A stretch of 64,000 bases of DNA from Reichenbachiella sp. 5M10 (GTDB taxonomy: Bacteria; Bacteroidota; Bacteroidia; Cytophagales; Cyclobacteriaceae), in contig NZ_MDGR01000007.1 in NCBI RefSeq assembly GCF_002742335.1, positions 186,001 through 250,000 on the forward strand. Reading direction: 5' to 3'. Numbering within the stretch: the first letter of the stretch is position 1; every line of letters starts with the position of its first letter. The notes under the pieces were generated by a model that worked only from the letters and a program-made list of their open reading frames with translations, made no database searches and was not told the DNA's origin. Below, one piece after another: positions 44,008 through 52,617 of this stretch. The position numbers and the translations under genes are program-made.

Positions 44008-44577
44008 TCAGCGGATGTTTTTTCTTATCCTACTCAAGGACTGTTGTGTGACGCCTAAGTAAGAAGCAATGTAAGTCAATGGAATACGATTGATAAGAGA
44101 AGGGTAGTTTTCCATAAATTCTAAATAGCGAGTAGTAGCATCTTGTGACACAACTGGGCCTTTTCTGGATTTTTGGTACATACATAATTGTACCATTTTG
44201 TTTTTAATGTTGTCCCACCCTACAATAATCTGTGACAGATCTTCCCAGTGTTGCTTAGAAAAAACAATGAGCTTACAGTCGGTACATGCTTGCAAATATT
44301 CAGAGGAGATAGTACTTGCTTCAAAATTGACATAATCTACTACCAGGTTATTCTCGCTAATGAAACATCGAGTGATTTCCTCTCCTTCTTTGTTGTAATA
44401 ACAACCTCTTATGACACCCTCTACTACAAAACCAACTTGCCTTGGGATTTTTCCTGCCACTGAGAAATACTTGTCTTTTTGAAGATCAATTTCAATTGCA
44501 CTTTGGGTTACAAGGTTTAATTGTTGTGTATTGAGGTTGCCAATTTGTAAGATGTATTTTATTAGCTCTTCCATCAT
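44008..44577 (-). CDS. Crp/Fnr family transcriptional regulator
   Basis: 189 residues. The cyclic-nucleotide-binding fold covers about 1-120 (VAGKIPRQVGFVVEGVIRGCYY). The C-terminal helix-turn-helix is IPLTYIASYLGVTQQSLSRI (about 166-185). The Fnr Cys cluster is absent. Regulators of this subtype in Bacteroidota usually control a neighbouring oxidoreductase. Related palindromes lie upstream of both this gene and the SDR gene, so it probably regulates itself and the SDR. Confidence 0.92.
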   Translation of the reverse strand: MMEELIKYILQIGNLNTQQLNLVTQSAIEIDLQKDKYFSVAGKIPRQVGFVVEGVIRGCYYNKEGEEITRCFISENNLVVDYVNFEASTISSEYLQACTDCKLIVFSKQHWEDLSQIIVGWDNIKNKMVQLCMYQKSRKGPVVSQDATTRYLEFMENYPSLINRIPLTYIASYLGVTQQSLSRIRKNIR

Positions 44578-44959
44578 GGCAAGTTCATTAAATTTGAATT
44601 TTAGTGATTTAACATATGGTAAAGAGTACGGCTAGATCACGACTCTGTAGGGCGATGCGTCCTCAAGCCAGACAGACTCTTACTAAAAGTAAGCAAAAGG
44701 TTAGAAAATCTTCAGGTCAATCCTCCAGTTGACCAAGTGTTTGCACAGAACTATTCGGATGTTTGAGTGTTCGATAGGTAGTTCGGCTGTACAATCTGAA
44801 AATCAAGAAACAAAGACCGTTTGCTCTAACGTTCAGTATAAGTATAGTAGCCAGTTTCAGAGCATTTTCCTGTCAAGTTACTAGAGAGTTGAAGCGGGAT
44901 ACAACCCATGCATTTACTATTATATCGGCTATTGTTTTTTATACATAGTGAGCAACTGG
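44578..44959. other. 382-bp spacer
   Basis: No convincing gene on either strand. It contains the operator-like site at 44607-44624 near its left end. The rest shows only short frames. Confidence 0.4.
44607..44624. promoter_or_regulatory. Operator-like site upstream of the Crp/Fnr gene
   Basis: ATTTAACATATGGTAAAG shares the CATATG centre and GTAAA arm of the perfect palindrome at 43985-44002. It is centred about 38 bp before the regulator's ATG. Suggests autoregulation. Confidence 0.5.
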
Positions 44960-45952
44960 CTATTTCAATGTTTTCTTCATGAACGTTCTAATTTTTTTGA
45001 TAATTTCAGTCCCATCTTCTTCCAAAGCGAAGTGTCCTGTGTTGTAGATATTATAGTCTAAATTTTTCACATCTTTTTTGAATGCTTCAGCACCTTGTTC
45101 TGGAAAATATTCATCGTTTTTCCCCCATACAATAAGCATTGGTGGTTCGTTATCTCGCAAGTATTTTTGCCATAGGGGGTATTGCTTCACATTGTCTTGG
45201 TAATCATACCATAAATCCAAATTTACTTTATGTGCATTGGGTCTGGACATTCTTAGGTAATCCAAGTGCCAAGTATCAGGATTTACGGTTTCTGGATTTC
45301 TGGTACCATGCGTATATTGCCATTTTAAGCCTTCCAATGTAAAAGCAGGTAACAATGCTTTTTCTGTTTTTTCATTTCTGTCGGCCCAGAACTCCCTGAT
45401 CAGTTCCCAACCTTTTCCAAGGCCTTCCTCATAGGCATTACCATTTTGATTTATGATGGCAGTTACTCTTTCGGGGTGTTTATTGGCAATCCGAAACCCA
45501 ATTGGAGCGCCGTAATCCTGCATCATAATGGCGTATGAGCTTAATCCCTTTGTTTCCAAGAAGGAATCCAAGGTATTGGCGATGTTCTTAAAGGTGTATT
45601 CATAATCATCAGGAGAAGGAAAATCACTGTTCCCGTAACCTGGATAGTCGGGTGCGATCAAATAATAATCGTCTGATAGTGCATTGAGTACTTTTCGGTA
45701 TTGGTGCGAGGATGCTGGATATCCATGCAATAGTACAAGTGTCGGGTTTTGCGGGTTTCCAGCTTCCCGGTATGCTATATTGATACCATCTATTTTGATT
45801 TTTTTATATTTTGTAGTTTCCATGTAAGATCTATTTTGCGATTTGATTTCTGTTTGAATGATTAAACGGTCTTTTCTTGAATCTTTTTCAGGCTCTTGAC
45901 ATCCAAAGAAAAAGAGCGATACCCCTAAATAAATTGCGACTATTCTTTTCAT
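44960..45952 (-). CDS. Alpha/beta hydrolase lipoprotein
   Basis: 330 residues. The signal sequence ends with the lipobox FFFGC (Cys near 18), so it is an envelope lipoprotein. The hydrolase has LLHGYPASSHQYRK (about 73-86), a nucleophile Asp in IMMQDYGAPIGF (about 143-154) as in epoxide hydrolases and haloalkane dehalogenases, WGKNDEYFP and NTGHFALEED with the catalytic His. Substrate unknown. It is preceded by a palindromic site shared with the TetR gene promoter, which implies TetR control. Confidence 0.88.
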   Translation of the reverse strand: MKRIVAIYLGVSLFFFGCQEPEKDSRKDRLIIQTEIKSQNRSYMETTKYKKIKIDGINIAYREAGNPQNPTLVLLHGYPASSHQYRKVLNALSDDYYLIAPDYPGYGNSDFPSPDDYEYTFKNIANTLDSFLETKGLSSYAIMMQDYGAPIGFRIANKHPERVTAIINQNGNAYEEGLGKGWELIREFWADRNEKTEKALLPAFTLEGLKWQYTHGTRNPETVNPDTWHLDYLRMSRPNAHKVNLDLWYDYQDNVKQYPLWQKYLRDNEPPMLIVWGKNDEYFPEQGAEAFKKDVKNLDYNIYNTGHFALEEDGTEIIKKIRTFMKKTLK

Positions 45953-45964
45953 TTTACTTGTTTT

Positions 45965-46016
45965 AAAATTTGCTTCTTTTTTTACCGAACATACGGTAAA
46001 AAAAGAAGCAAATTTT
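45965..46016. repeat. Perfect 23-bp inverted repeat with 6-nt spacer
   Basis: The arms 45965-45987 and 45994-46016 are exact complements (AAAATTTGCTTC then TTTTTTTACCG). The spacer is AACATA. The TetR stop codon starts at 46017. As RNA it would form a strong stem-loop ending the tetR message. As DNA its centre contains the TetR-type operator. Confidence 0.85.
45982..45999. promoter_or_regulatory. Putative TetR operator before the hydrolase gene
   Basis: TTACCGAACATACGGTAA shares TTACCG-N6-yGGTAA with the site at 46602-46619 in the regulator's own promoter. It is 30 bp upstream of the hydrolase ATG. Confidence 0.6.
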
Positions 46017-46574
46017 TTATGTGTATCTATTTTCTATTTTTTTCAATGTGTTTTCAAAAATATCAGTATCCTTCAGCCCTTTGCTTAAAATAAGGCTACC
46101 CTGTATATCAATCAATGTTTGCAAAGCCATTTCCTCTGCCACCTGATCCGATAGGTTCATTGATAAGCCAAGATTTTTAAATGCGATTAACCATTCATTC
46201 ATACCTTTACTAATAATTTGATGAAATAATTCCATTCCATTTTGCATGGATAAAGCTCTGAATATGCAGGAATCCCTTCCTCCATCATAAAGTCTTCTTA
46301 TTTGTGAAAAACCATTTTTGAGTCTTACTTCACTCGAATTTCCTTCTTTATTAAGGGCGTTAAATATATTATCGGTAACCCATTTGCTCATATAATTAAG
46401 AACAGATTCCGCCATTTCCTGTTTTCCATTTGGAAATCTGTGATAAAGACTTGCTTTTCTTAAGCCAGTAACATCAGATAGTTCCTTTAAACTTGTTCCT
46501 TCATAACCTCTTGCTCGAAAAACTTTGGTCAAGGAAACTAATAGCTCTTCATCATTTATTTTCTGTGGTCTCAT
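46017..46574 (-). CDS. TetR/AcrR family transcriptional regulator
   Basis: 185 residues. The N-terminal helix-turn-helix reads GYEGTSLKELSDVTGLRKAS (about 19-38), followed by LYHRFPNGKQEMA, the family signature. The C-terminal ligand domain (about 60-185) has a Cys in GGRDSCIFRALSMQ. It is clearly AT-richer than the genes to the left. It probably represses itself and the hydrolase lipoprotein through the paired TTACCG...CGGTAA sites. Confidence 0.92.
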   Translation of the reverse strand: MRPQKINDEELLVSLTKVFRARGYEGTSLKELSDVTGLRKASLYHRFPNGKQEMAESVLNYMSKWVTDNIFNALNKEGNSSEVRLKNGFSQIRRLYDGGRDSCIFRALSMQNGMELFHQIISKGMNEWLIAFKNLGLSMNLSDQVAEEMALQTLIDIQGSLILSKGLKDTDIFENTLKKIENRYT

Positions 46575-46578
46575 AGGA

Positions 46579-46586
46579 CAAAGATA
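46579..46586 (-). promoter_or_regulatory. -7 element of the TetR gene
   Basis: TATCTTTG on the minus strand fits TAnnTTTG and ends only 4 nt before the ATG. The transcript would therefore have almost no leader, or the true start codon lies further downstream. Confidence 0.45.
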
Positions 46587-46601
46587 TAAAACTCTATTTA
46601 A

Positions 46602-46619
46602 TTACCGATCGATTGGTAA
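46602..46619. promoter_or_regulatory. Putative TetR operator in its own promoter
   Basis: TTACCGATCGATTGGTAA, nearly palindromic, lies where the -33 region of the TetR promoter would be. A bound repressor would block it. Confidence 0.6.
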
Positions 46620-46821
46620 ATAACTTTGGGTTTGCTACTGTGGGGTAGCTCCTTTTGAGTATCGCAGTGGCACAAGTATATTTTCTCAACCCGGTCGGTA
46701 CCTCAAGTTTTGCCAATAAACAAATCAAACATCATTTGCATTAAATGCAGTAAGAACAAACTGCTTCATCGTGTGGTAGCGGTTGTCAAAAGAGGAACAC
46801 CCTAGAAAGAGAAACGGGATT

Positions 46822-46847
46822 AAAAAAAGGCGATTACGCCTGTTTTT
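46822..46847. terminator. Bidirectional terminator-like hairpin
   Basis: The 5-bp stem AGGCG/CGCCT with a 4-nt loop is flanked by seven A on the left and five T on the right, so it can terminate on either strand. No gene lies close by on either side. Confidence 0.55.
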
Positions 46848-47166
46848 ACCATAGATACCGCCTGCGTATGGTGCATGTGCGTGCCGTTTGATAAAAGAGT
46901 CAAAGTAGTGAAAATCTGCCGAACCTATTAGCGAATGGGTGAGCGCTGCGTTTTCCCTATCTTTCTATCTGTCCAGGTAGCGAACTGTTCCTACTATAAG
47001 CAGAGAAGTAATTTCCCCGGCAGATGCACGGGTTCGTTCCGCTAAAGTTGGCTAAATGCTCAGTTCGCACCACTGTTAAGAGTGAAAGGATATAGTTTTG
47101 ATTATTTGAGGTGCGAAGTGTAGTTTCGCGCTGTATTCTAGAATTAACTAAAAGAGAGCTGCGCGG

Positions 47167-48354
47167 TTGGGGTTGCATTGGATATTTCGTTTTCTATTTC
47201 TTTCGGTTTTACAGTTTTGTTGGGTGTCTGCCTATGCGCAAAATTTGGGAAAAAGTACTGAGAGGTCTTTGGCTCTTAGATCAGTGGGTTTAGGGTTGGG
47301 CGTTATCAATGACAATGGGCTCATCGACGGGGATGATTACGGCAATACGCTGGGGTTTGAGTTTTGGTTGAATGTGGAGCTAAGCACGAAGGCCAAAAGA
47401 ACTGTCCAAGTTCGCTACAATACTGTGAGCAGCCTGTTTACCAGACAAGAACTAGGCACAACACAGATCACAAATAAAGGAACCAAGAGGTTTTATGACG
47501 GGACGCCCAATGCAAATGAAACTTGGTATCGGCTGACGTACGAAGTAGAGACGGATTTGTGGGACAAGTATAAAGACCATGCCATAGATGGAAGGACGTA
47601 TGTGACTCTCAACAACCAGACTCCCCTGTCAGTTTATCGACATGAGATCAGTACCCTCATACCTTTTGCCCAAAGGATGTTTGTAGATGTGGGGGTTGGA
47701 TCTGTACGGTTGGACCATGGGAGAACCCAATTGCTCACGAGCATCCAGTCAAAGTATCATTATTTGTTGGAAAAACATGGTTTCAACAATGAGGACTTTG
47801 TCCGAACGATACCTGGGTTAGAGACCAACGCCACTTATGCTTTTCTCAGAACAGCTGTAGGTATTAATTTCAGCAAATCCTTATGTGAGGGAGCGTTTAC
47901 ATTTCAAGTTAGCCCTGAGGCGTATGTCCAAAAAAACATAACCTTGCGAGGGGGTGCGGCCAATTATTCTTCTTGGCAATGGGGGGCATCTGTTGAGGGA
48001 TTGTTTGGTTTGTTTCGCTACAAAACCAGAGGAACTAAAAACATAATAGAGATCAATACGATGTTGAGCTATGATCCATATGAAGCTTTTCCTAAGTATT
48101 ATGATTTGGGAGCAATGGGGAGTTATGGCCTGGATTTGAAGTTGAATTTTCTCTCAAAAAAGGTAAGTGCCAAGGGGAGAAAGAAGAAGGTACAGCTCAA
48201 TTGTTTTCTCATCCCGTTTGGTATCATGGTGCCTTTTGGAGAGGGAGAGATGAATAGTCTAGCCCCCTACCAAGAGGCAAAAAAGCAAAGTTCGAAACCA
48301 GAATTCACCAATAAGGTTTTCTATGCAGGGGTTACTATTGTCCCGCTTCACTAG
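47167..48354 (+). CDS. Predicted outer-membrane beta-barrel protein
   Basis: 395 residues with a signal peptide (about 1-24, ending SAYAQ). The mature part alternates polar and hydrophobic residues in strand-like blocks (LGFEFWLNVELSTKAKRTVQ, AFTFQVSPEAYVQ, YGLDLKLNFL) and ends VFYAGVTIVPLH, consistent with a barrel. I do not recognise a family. It is the first plus-strand gene after the accessory region and has no obvious operon partner. Confidence 0.7.
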   Translation: MGLHWIFRFLFLSVLQFCWVSAYAQNLGKSTERSLALRSVGLGLGVINDNGLIDGDDYGNTLGFEFWLNVELSTKAKRTVQVRYNTVSSLFTRQELGTTQITNKGTKRFYDGTPNANETWYRLTYEVETDLWDKYKDHAIDGRTYVTLNNQTPLSVYRHEISTLIPFAQRMFVDVGVGSVRLDHGRTQLLTSIQSKYHYLLEKHGFNNEDFVRTIPGLETNATYAFLRTAVGINFSKSLCEGAFTFQVSPEAYVQKNITLRGGAANYSSWQWGASVEGLFGLFRYKTRGTKNIIEINTMLSYDPYEAFPKYYDLGAMGSYGLDLKLNFLSKKVSAKGRKKKVQLNCFLIPFGIMVPFGEGEMNSLAPYQEAKKQSSKPEFTNKVFYAGVTIVPLH

Positions 48355-48518
48355 TCATTTCATGTGTTGGGGAGGTGCTTTTTCTCGCTTGTCAGAGACG
48401 GCGGATTCTATTGATAGTGTAGTGTGTTTTGCAGAGACGGGATAGTGATGGAGTGTGTTTTGAACAATACTTGGTCTGCTCCTGTGTGGGTTTTCGTACG
48501 AAGTGCTATCTTGATCCC

Positions 48519-49046
48519 ATGAAAAAATACGTCGCACTCCTGAGAGGGATCAATGTCAGTGGACAGAAGAAAATCAAAATGGCCGAGCTCAAAGCCGCAC
48601 TCGAAGCGGCGGGATTGCAAGCGGTGCAGACCTATATTCAGAGTGGCAATGTGGTCTTCGAGAGTGAGCAGTCCGCTGCGGCGTGTTCGACGTGTATCGA
48701 GCAGGTGATCCGTGAGCAGTGGGCGTACGAGGTGCCGACACTGGTGGTGGAGCAGGAGCGCTTGCCAGGCATCATCTCGGACAATCCCTACGTGGAACGA
48801 GGCGAGGAGACCCGCAAGCTGTATTTTTGTTTCCTCTATGAGCAGCCGAGTAGCGACCGGATCCAAGTCCTAGCGGATGCAGACCTCAAGGGAGACGAGT
48901 ATGTCCTTCGTGGGGACGTGTTGTATCTCTGCTACCATCAGGGAGCGGGCAAGACCAAGATGGACAACAAGTTCGTCGAGTCGAAGCTGCAGGTCTCTGC
49001 CACCTCTCGCAACTGGAACACGACCTGCAAGCTTAGCGAGATGTGA
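48519..49046 (+). CDS. DUF1697 family protein
   Basis: 175 residues from the ATG at 48519 (MKKYVALLRGINVSGQKKIK). This N-terminus, followed by LQAVQTYIQSGNVVFESE and near the end NNKFVESKLQVSATSRNWNT, is the DUF1697 signature. The frame extends 30 codons upstream, but that part has no family similarity. The fold is ferredoxin-like, and the function is unknown. It converges with the response regulator gene 17 bp away. Confidence 0.92.
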   Translation: MKKYVALLRGINVSGQKKIKMAELKAALEAAGLQAVQTYIQSGNVVFESEQSAAACSTCIEQVIREQWAYEVPTLVVEQERLPGIISDNPYVERGEETRKLYFCFLYEQPSSDRIQVLADADLKGDEYVLRGDVLYLCYHQGAGKTKMDNKFVESKLQVSATSRNWNTTCKLSEM

Positions 49047-49063
49047 GCCCATCGGTTGCGTGA

Positions 49064-49777
49064 TCAAAAACTCATCAGCTCTTTGAACTTGAGTGTCTGT
49101 CGACGGGAGACCTCTACGATGGAGTCATCACGGAGGTGGATGCGTATGCACCCACTAAACCACGGTTCGACACGGGCGATCCATTTGAGATTGATGATCT
49201 GCTGGCGGTTGGCCCGGAAGAATGTCTGTGGATCGAGGCGTGTCTCCATGTAGTTGAGTGTCTTGGGGATCATGGGCGTGTGGTCTTCGAAGTAGATCTT
49301 GGTGTAGTTGTCGTAGATTTCGAAGATACGGATGTGCTTCAACTCGACGAACCAGCAGTTTTCTCCATCCTTGACGAATACTTGGCTATTGTCTGAGAGC
49401 AGTCCTTTCTTTTGTTCTTGTTTGTCATTGAGCTTGGCTCTGACCTTGTCGAGTGCGGTTTTGAGGCGCTCTTCTTTGACGGGTTTTTGTAGGTAGTCGA
49501 GGGCGTTGTAGTCAAAGGCCTTCATGGCGTACTCGTTGTAGGCGGTGACGAAGATCACCTCGGGTACTTCGTCGAGCAGTTCCAGTAGCTGGAATCCGTC
49601 CTTGCCCGGCATTTGGATGTCTAGGAAGATCAGGTCTGGCCGTTCTTGTTCGATGAGGGTTTTAGCTTCATCGACGTTTGCTGCTTCGCCGACTAGTTCC
49701 AGATCCTTGGTGTTTTGCAGCAAAAACCGTAGCTCCTGTCTAGCCAATTTGGTGTCGTCTATTAGTATGGCTTTCAT
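49064..49777 (-). CDS. LytTR-type response regulator
   Basis: 237 residues. The receiver domain (about 1-120) has the acidic pair in AILIDDTKLARQELRFLL, phospho-acceptor Asp in LIFLDIQMPGKDGFQLL (about 54) and Lys in YLQKPVKEE. The LytTR DNA-binding domain covers about 140-237 (FRANRQQIINLKWIARVEPW). It forms a two-component pair with the histidine kinase gene, which overlaps it by 4 bp. Confidence 0.95.
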   Translation of the reverse strand: MKAILIDDTKLARQELRFLLQNTKDLELVGEAANVDEAKTLIEQERPDLIFLDIQMPGKDGFQLLELLDEVPEVIFVTAYNEYAMKAFDYNALDYLQKPVKEERLKTALDKVRAKLNDKQEQKKGLLSDNSQVFVKDGENCWFVELKHIRIFEIYDNYTKIYFEDHTPMIPKTLNYMETRLDPQTFFRANRQQIINLKWIARVEPWFSGCIRIHLRDDSIVEVSRRQTLKFKELMSF

Positions 49778-50826
49778 GGTCTCGCGGGGAATTGTAAGGT
49801 GGCGGTGACTATATTGTTCTTTTCTGTCAAAGTAAAAGAAGGTGATACATCGAAAAGCAGCCTGAGGCGCTCTTGTGCGTTTTTGATCCCTATACCCGTG
49901 CCTTTCTGGCTGTTTTCGAGGTGGCCAGTATTGGATACGGTGATCACCAGTTGCTCGTCTTGCTGCCAGACGGAAAGCTGTATTTTTCCAGCGTCTTTGA
50001 TTTGTGAGATACCATGTTTGACGGCATTTTCGGCCATGGTTTGGATGACCATGGGAGGGATGATACAGGCCAGGGCTCCCTCTTCTACATCGATATGGTA
50101 GTCGAGACGCCCGTCGTACTGTATGCTTTCGAGATCGAGGTAGTTTTTGACGATATCGACTTCCTCGGCGATGGTGACTTGTGCTCGTTGGCTAAAGGCG
50201 ATGGAGTAGCGCAGCAAGTCGGAGAGGTTGGTCACCATGTCGCGGGCGATCATCGGTTGGTCGAGGATGAGTGCCCGGATGTTGTTGAGCGAGTTGAAAA
50301 GGAAGTGTGGATTGATTTGTGCCTTGAGGGCAATGAGTTCGGCTTCCTTGAGCGAAGATTGAGTCTCTAGTTTCTCGATTTTATTCTTTCGGGCGCTTTC
50401 GGCGTATTTGTATCCCACATAGATAACACTCCAAAACATCAGCATGAAAAACAGGTTGGCAGTGTATAGAGGTATGCTCGACCACTCGATAGGGTGCACG
50501 GTGTTGTGCCAGTCGAGTAGCCCCACCATCATGAGATGAATCACCGTGATGGATACTACGGCACATCCAGCGGCGAGTCCCAAGACTCGGAGAGCCAGTG
50601 CTCCTGTGCCTCGTTCGATCCACCCCCTATGGAGGATGATCTTTCGGATCGCGTGAGAGGCTAGCAGTACACATAGTCCTATGATGAACTGTAGCGCTAT
50701 GATTGGAGGGAGTTTGTCCTCTTCTGTGGTATAGGCGATGGCGTTGTAGACAAGTAAGCCCACATAGATGCCCCAGCCGATGAGTTGGCAGCTCCAGTAG
50801 AGGGCGGCTTTGGTGGTATGTTGCAT
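49774..50826 (-). CDS. LytS/YehU-type sensor histidine kinase
   Basis: 350 residues from the ATG at 50826 (TTG at 50835 possible). Four membrane helices occupy about 10-140. A short coiled coil leads to the His_kinase domain with ALKAQINPHFLFNSLNNIRA (phospho-acceptor His in NPHFLFN, about 183) and an ATPase domain with MAENAVKHGI and GTGIGIKNAQERLRLLF. Signal unknown. Together with the LytTR regulator it probably controls nearby membrane or envelope genes. Confidence 0.95.
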   Translation of the reverse strand: MQHTTKAALYWSCQLIGWGIYVGLLVYNAIAYTTEEDKLPPIIALQFIIGLCVLLASHAIRKIILHRGWIERGTGALALRVLGLAAGCAVVSITVIHLMMVGLLDWHNTVHPIEWSSIPLYTANLFFMLMFWSVIYVGYKYAESARKNKIEKLETQSSLKEAELIALKAQINPHFLFNSLNNIRALILDQPMIARDMVTNLSDLLRYSIAFSQRAQVTIAEEVDIVKNYLDLESIQYDGRLDYHIDVEEGALACIIPPMVIQTMAENAVKHGISQIKDAGKIQLSVWQQDEQLVITVSNTGHLENSQKGTGIGIKNAQERLRLLFDVSPSFTLTEKNNIVTATLQFPARP

Positions 50827-50906
50827 GGGATGCAAGATAAGGGGTTCTTGTTTTTTCTTAGATAAAAAGGAAGCACATGCCTCTAGTCATAACTTTTCAA
50901 GGGTTT

Positions 50907-51482
50907 TTAGACGATGTTTTCAATGGAAGCCGTACCGGTACGGGATAGTTGTTTCTTTCTATACCGAAGGATGAGGAGAGTAGCGATGTAGAGTGCGACG
51001 ATAGCGAAGGGGATCGTGACGAAGCGGTCGTCTGGTAAGATGTACCAGAGCGCAAGCAGTCCAAGGGTGCGTGTGACAGCATGGAATATCCCCACCCAGT
51101 GCCGAATGATCCAGGAGAAGGGGAGCCACATCGTGCCAGTAAGTATACCGATGGCTAGCGGGAGCGAGCTGATGTCCTGACGAAAAAATGGGATGGCTAT
51201 CGCATAAACAAGGAAGGATTGCCCTACGGCGAATAGAAACAGCGTATCAAAGGGGGTCTTTTTCTTTCTCTGTTCGGAGAAGTTCTCCCCTGTGAATCGG
51301 GAGAGGAACATCGCCAAATAGACGATGCTTCCCGTACCAATGAATAGGATCCAGACGGTGGCCTCAGTAGAGAAAAAGATGCCTGACAAGCCGATGAGTA
51401 GCCAGATGATTAGTCCTGCTAGAGGTGTAGCGATGAACGGGCGGTTAGAAAATTCGATTCTGTGTTGCTCTAGTGTTAGCAT
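50907..51482 (-). CDS. Six-helix membrane protein, DUF7010-like
   Basis: 191 residues. EQHRIEFSNRPFIATPLAG starts the protein. About six hydrophobic segments follow, with SLPLAIGILTGTMWLPFSWI near 110-130 and IIRHWVGIFHAVTRTLGLL after it. This pattern fits a family I recall as DUF7010, but the identification is tentative. It lies between the kinase gene and an alpha/beta hydrolase gene, 12 bp from the latter, probably in one transcript with it. Confidence 0.65.
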   Translation of the reverse strand: MLTLEQHRIEFSNRPFIATPLAGLIIWLLIGLSGIFFSTEATVWILFIGTGSIVYLAMFLSRFTGENFSEQRKKKTPFDTLFLFAVGQSFLVYAIAIPFFRQDISSLPLAIGILTGTMWLPFSWIIRHWVGIFHAVTRTLGLLALWYILPDDRFVTIPFAIVALYIATLLILRYRKKQLSRTGTASIENIV

Positions 51483-51494
51483 GGTTTGGGGTGA

Positions 51495-52400
51495 TTATTG
51501 TTTGGAGAGGAAATCGGTCGTCTGCTGCACGAAGAACATAGGGTCGTCCCACATGATGAAGTGCTTGCCTTGGTCGGAGAGTACAATCTGTACGTCTTCC
51601 AGTTCGCTGTATTGATTTTGGAAGTTGGTAAGGGTCATCTCTTTGGTGACGCCATATTGGAGGTAGGCGATGTATGCGCCTAGTACGAGTACGGGCTTGT
51701 TGATCTGAGCGATATCGTCTCGTAGGTCGGTCGTGTAGAGATCGTACATGGCTTGCCCTACCGTGGACCGGTCACTGGCAGCACCCCACTGCATGGCAGT
51801 ATCGATATTTGCTTCGTCAGTGATCATGGAGTGCAGGTACATGCGCTGTTGTTCGGCGTATTGTTCTGGCGGTATGTTTTGTTGTGCAGTGATCATGTTT
51901 TTAGCCGCGGGCTTCATGGATTCTTCGGTGGCTTGGGGATTTTGGATCTTAGCGAGGAAGGGGAGCGCATCTACTATCACGGCTTTGCTGAATAGTTCGG
52001 GTTCTCGGGATAGTATGTCCAGAGCGAGGAATCCTCCCAGACTGTGTCCGATGACGATGGGTTGACGGAGTTGGTTGTCTCGTACATAGCGAATCAGTTC
52101 GTCAGATATCTGAGGGGTGAAGCCCTCCGATAGATCGATGGCGGGTTGCCCGGCAAAACCTGGTAGTGTGATCACATGGCAAGTATAATTTTGCTGGAAT
52201 TGGCTGACTGCAGCATCCCAGACCGCTCCATCGCAGGCGAGCCCAGGAATGAAGAGGATGTCCTGTCCTTGGCCAGATAGATCAATACGAAAAGAGTAGT
52301 CCTGTGCCTTGGAGACGGAGGACAGTGCTGTGAAGATGCCGATGAGTACGGCGATCCAGGGTGTCAGTGGATTTTTAGAGGGGCAAATTCGATTTTTCAT
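51495..52400 (-). CDS. Exported alpha/beta hydrolase
   Basis: 301 residues with a signal peptide (about 1-32, ending SVSKAQ). The oxyanion region is FIPGLACDGAVWD, the nucleophile Ser sits in VIGHSLGGFLALD (about 115-127) and the His in SDQGKHFIMWDDP. The cap is helical and rich in Gln and Met (NMITAQQNIPPEQYAEQQRM). It is an esterase-like enzyme of the envelope with unknown substrate. It starts the three-gene minus-strand group that leads to the membrane protein. Confidence 0.9.
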   Translation of the reverse strand: MKNRICPSKNPLTPWIAVLIGIFTALSSVSKAQDYSFRIDLSGQGQDILFIPGLACDGAVWDAAVSQFQQNYTCHVITLPGFAGQPAIDLSEGFTPQISDELIRYVRDNQLRQPIVIGHSLGGFLALDILSREPELFSKAVIVDALPFLAKIQNPQATEESMKPAAKNMITAQQNIPPEQYAEQQRMYLHSMITDEANIDTAMQWGAASDRSTVGQAMYDLYTTDLRDDIAQINKPVLVLGAYIAYLQYGVTKEMTLTNFQNQYSELEDVQIVLSDQGKHFIMWDDPMFFVQQTTDFLSKQ

Positions 52401-52617
52401 GGTGTGTTTGTTTTTGTTGATGAATCAAAACTAGAGGGAGCGACACTTGAATCATATCAACTTGTAGGGAGCGGTCGAGCAGGCCGCTGAGTGGTCGGGG
52501 GAGTGGCGTAGGGTCGTATCGCACTGAGATACATTGGAAAAACCTGAATAGTTGGAGGCAATTGATGGAGATGTTTTTGACAATACGGAAATAAGCGTAT
52601 TTTTGATGGTACCCTAA

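Larger units (their letters stand above)
46575..47166. other. 592-bp spacer with an orphan terminator
   Basis: Only short frames without protein character are seen. It contains the TetR promoter and operator at its left end and a terminator-like hairpin at 46822-46847. A small RNA could end there, transcribed from the right, but no promoter was found. Confidence 0.4.

Noticed and set aside
44640-44960. Short coding-like tail (NPPVDQVFAQNYSDV) on the plus strand near 44720-44766
   Set aside because: Too short, no upstream continuation and no similarity that I recognise.
46957-47178. 73-codon minus-strand frame before the outer-membrane protein gene
   Set aside because: It overlaps the start of the plus-strand gene and shows no protein-like composition or recognisable start signal.
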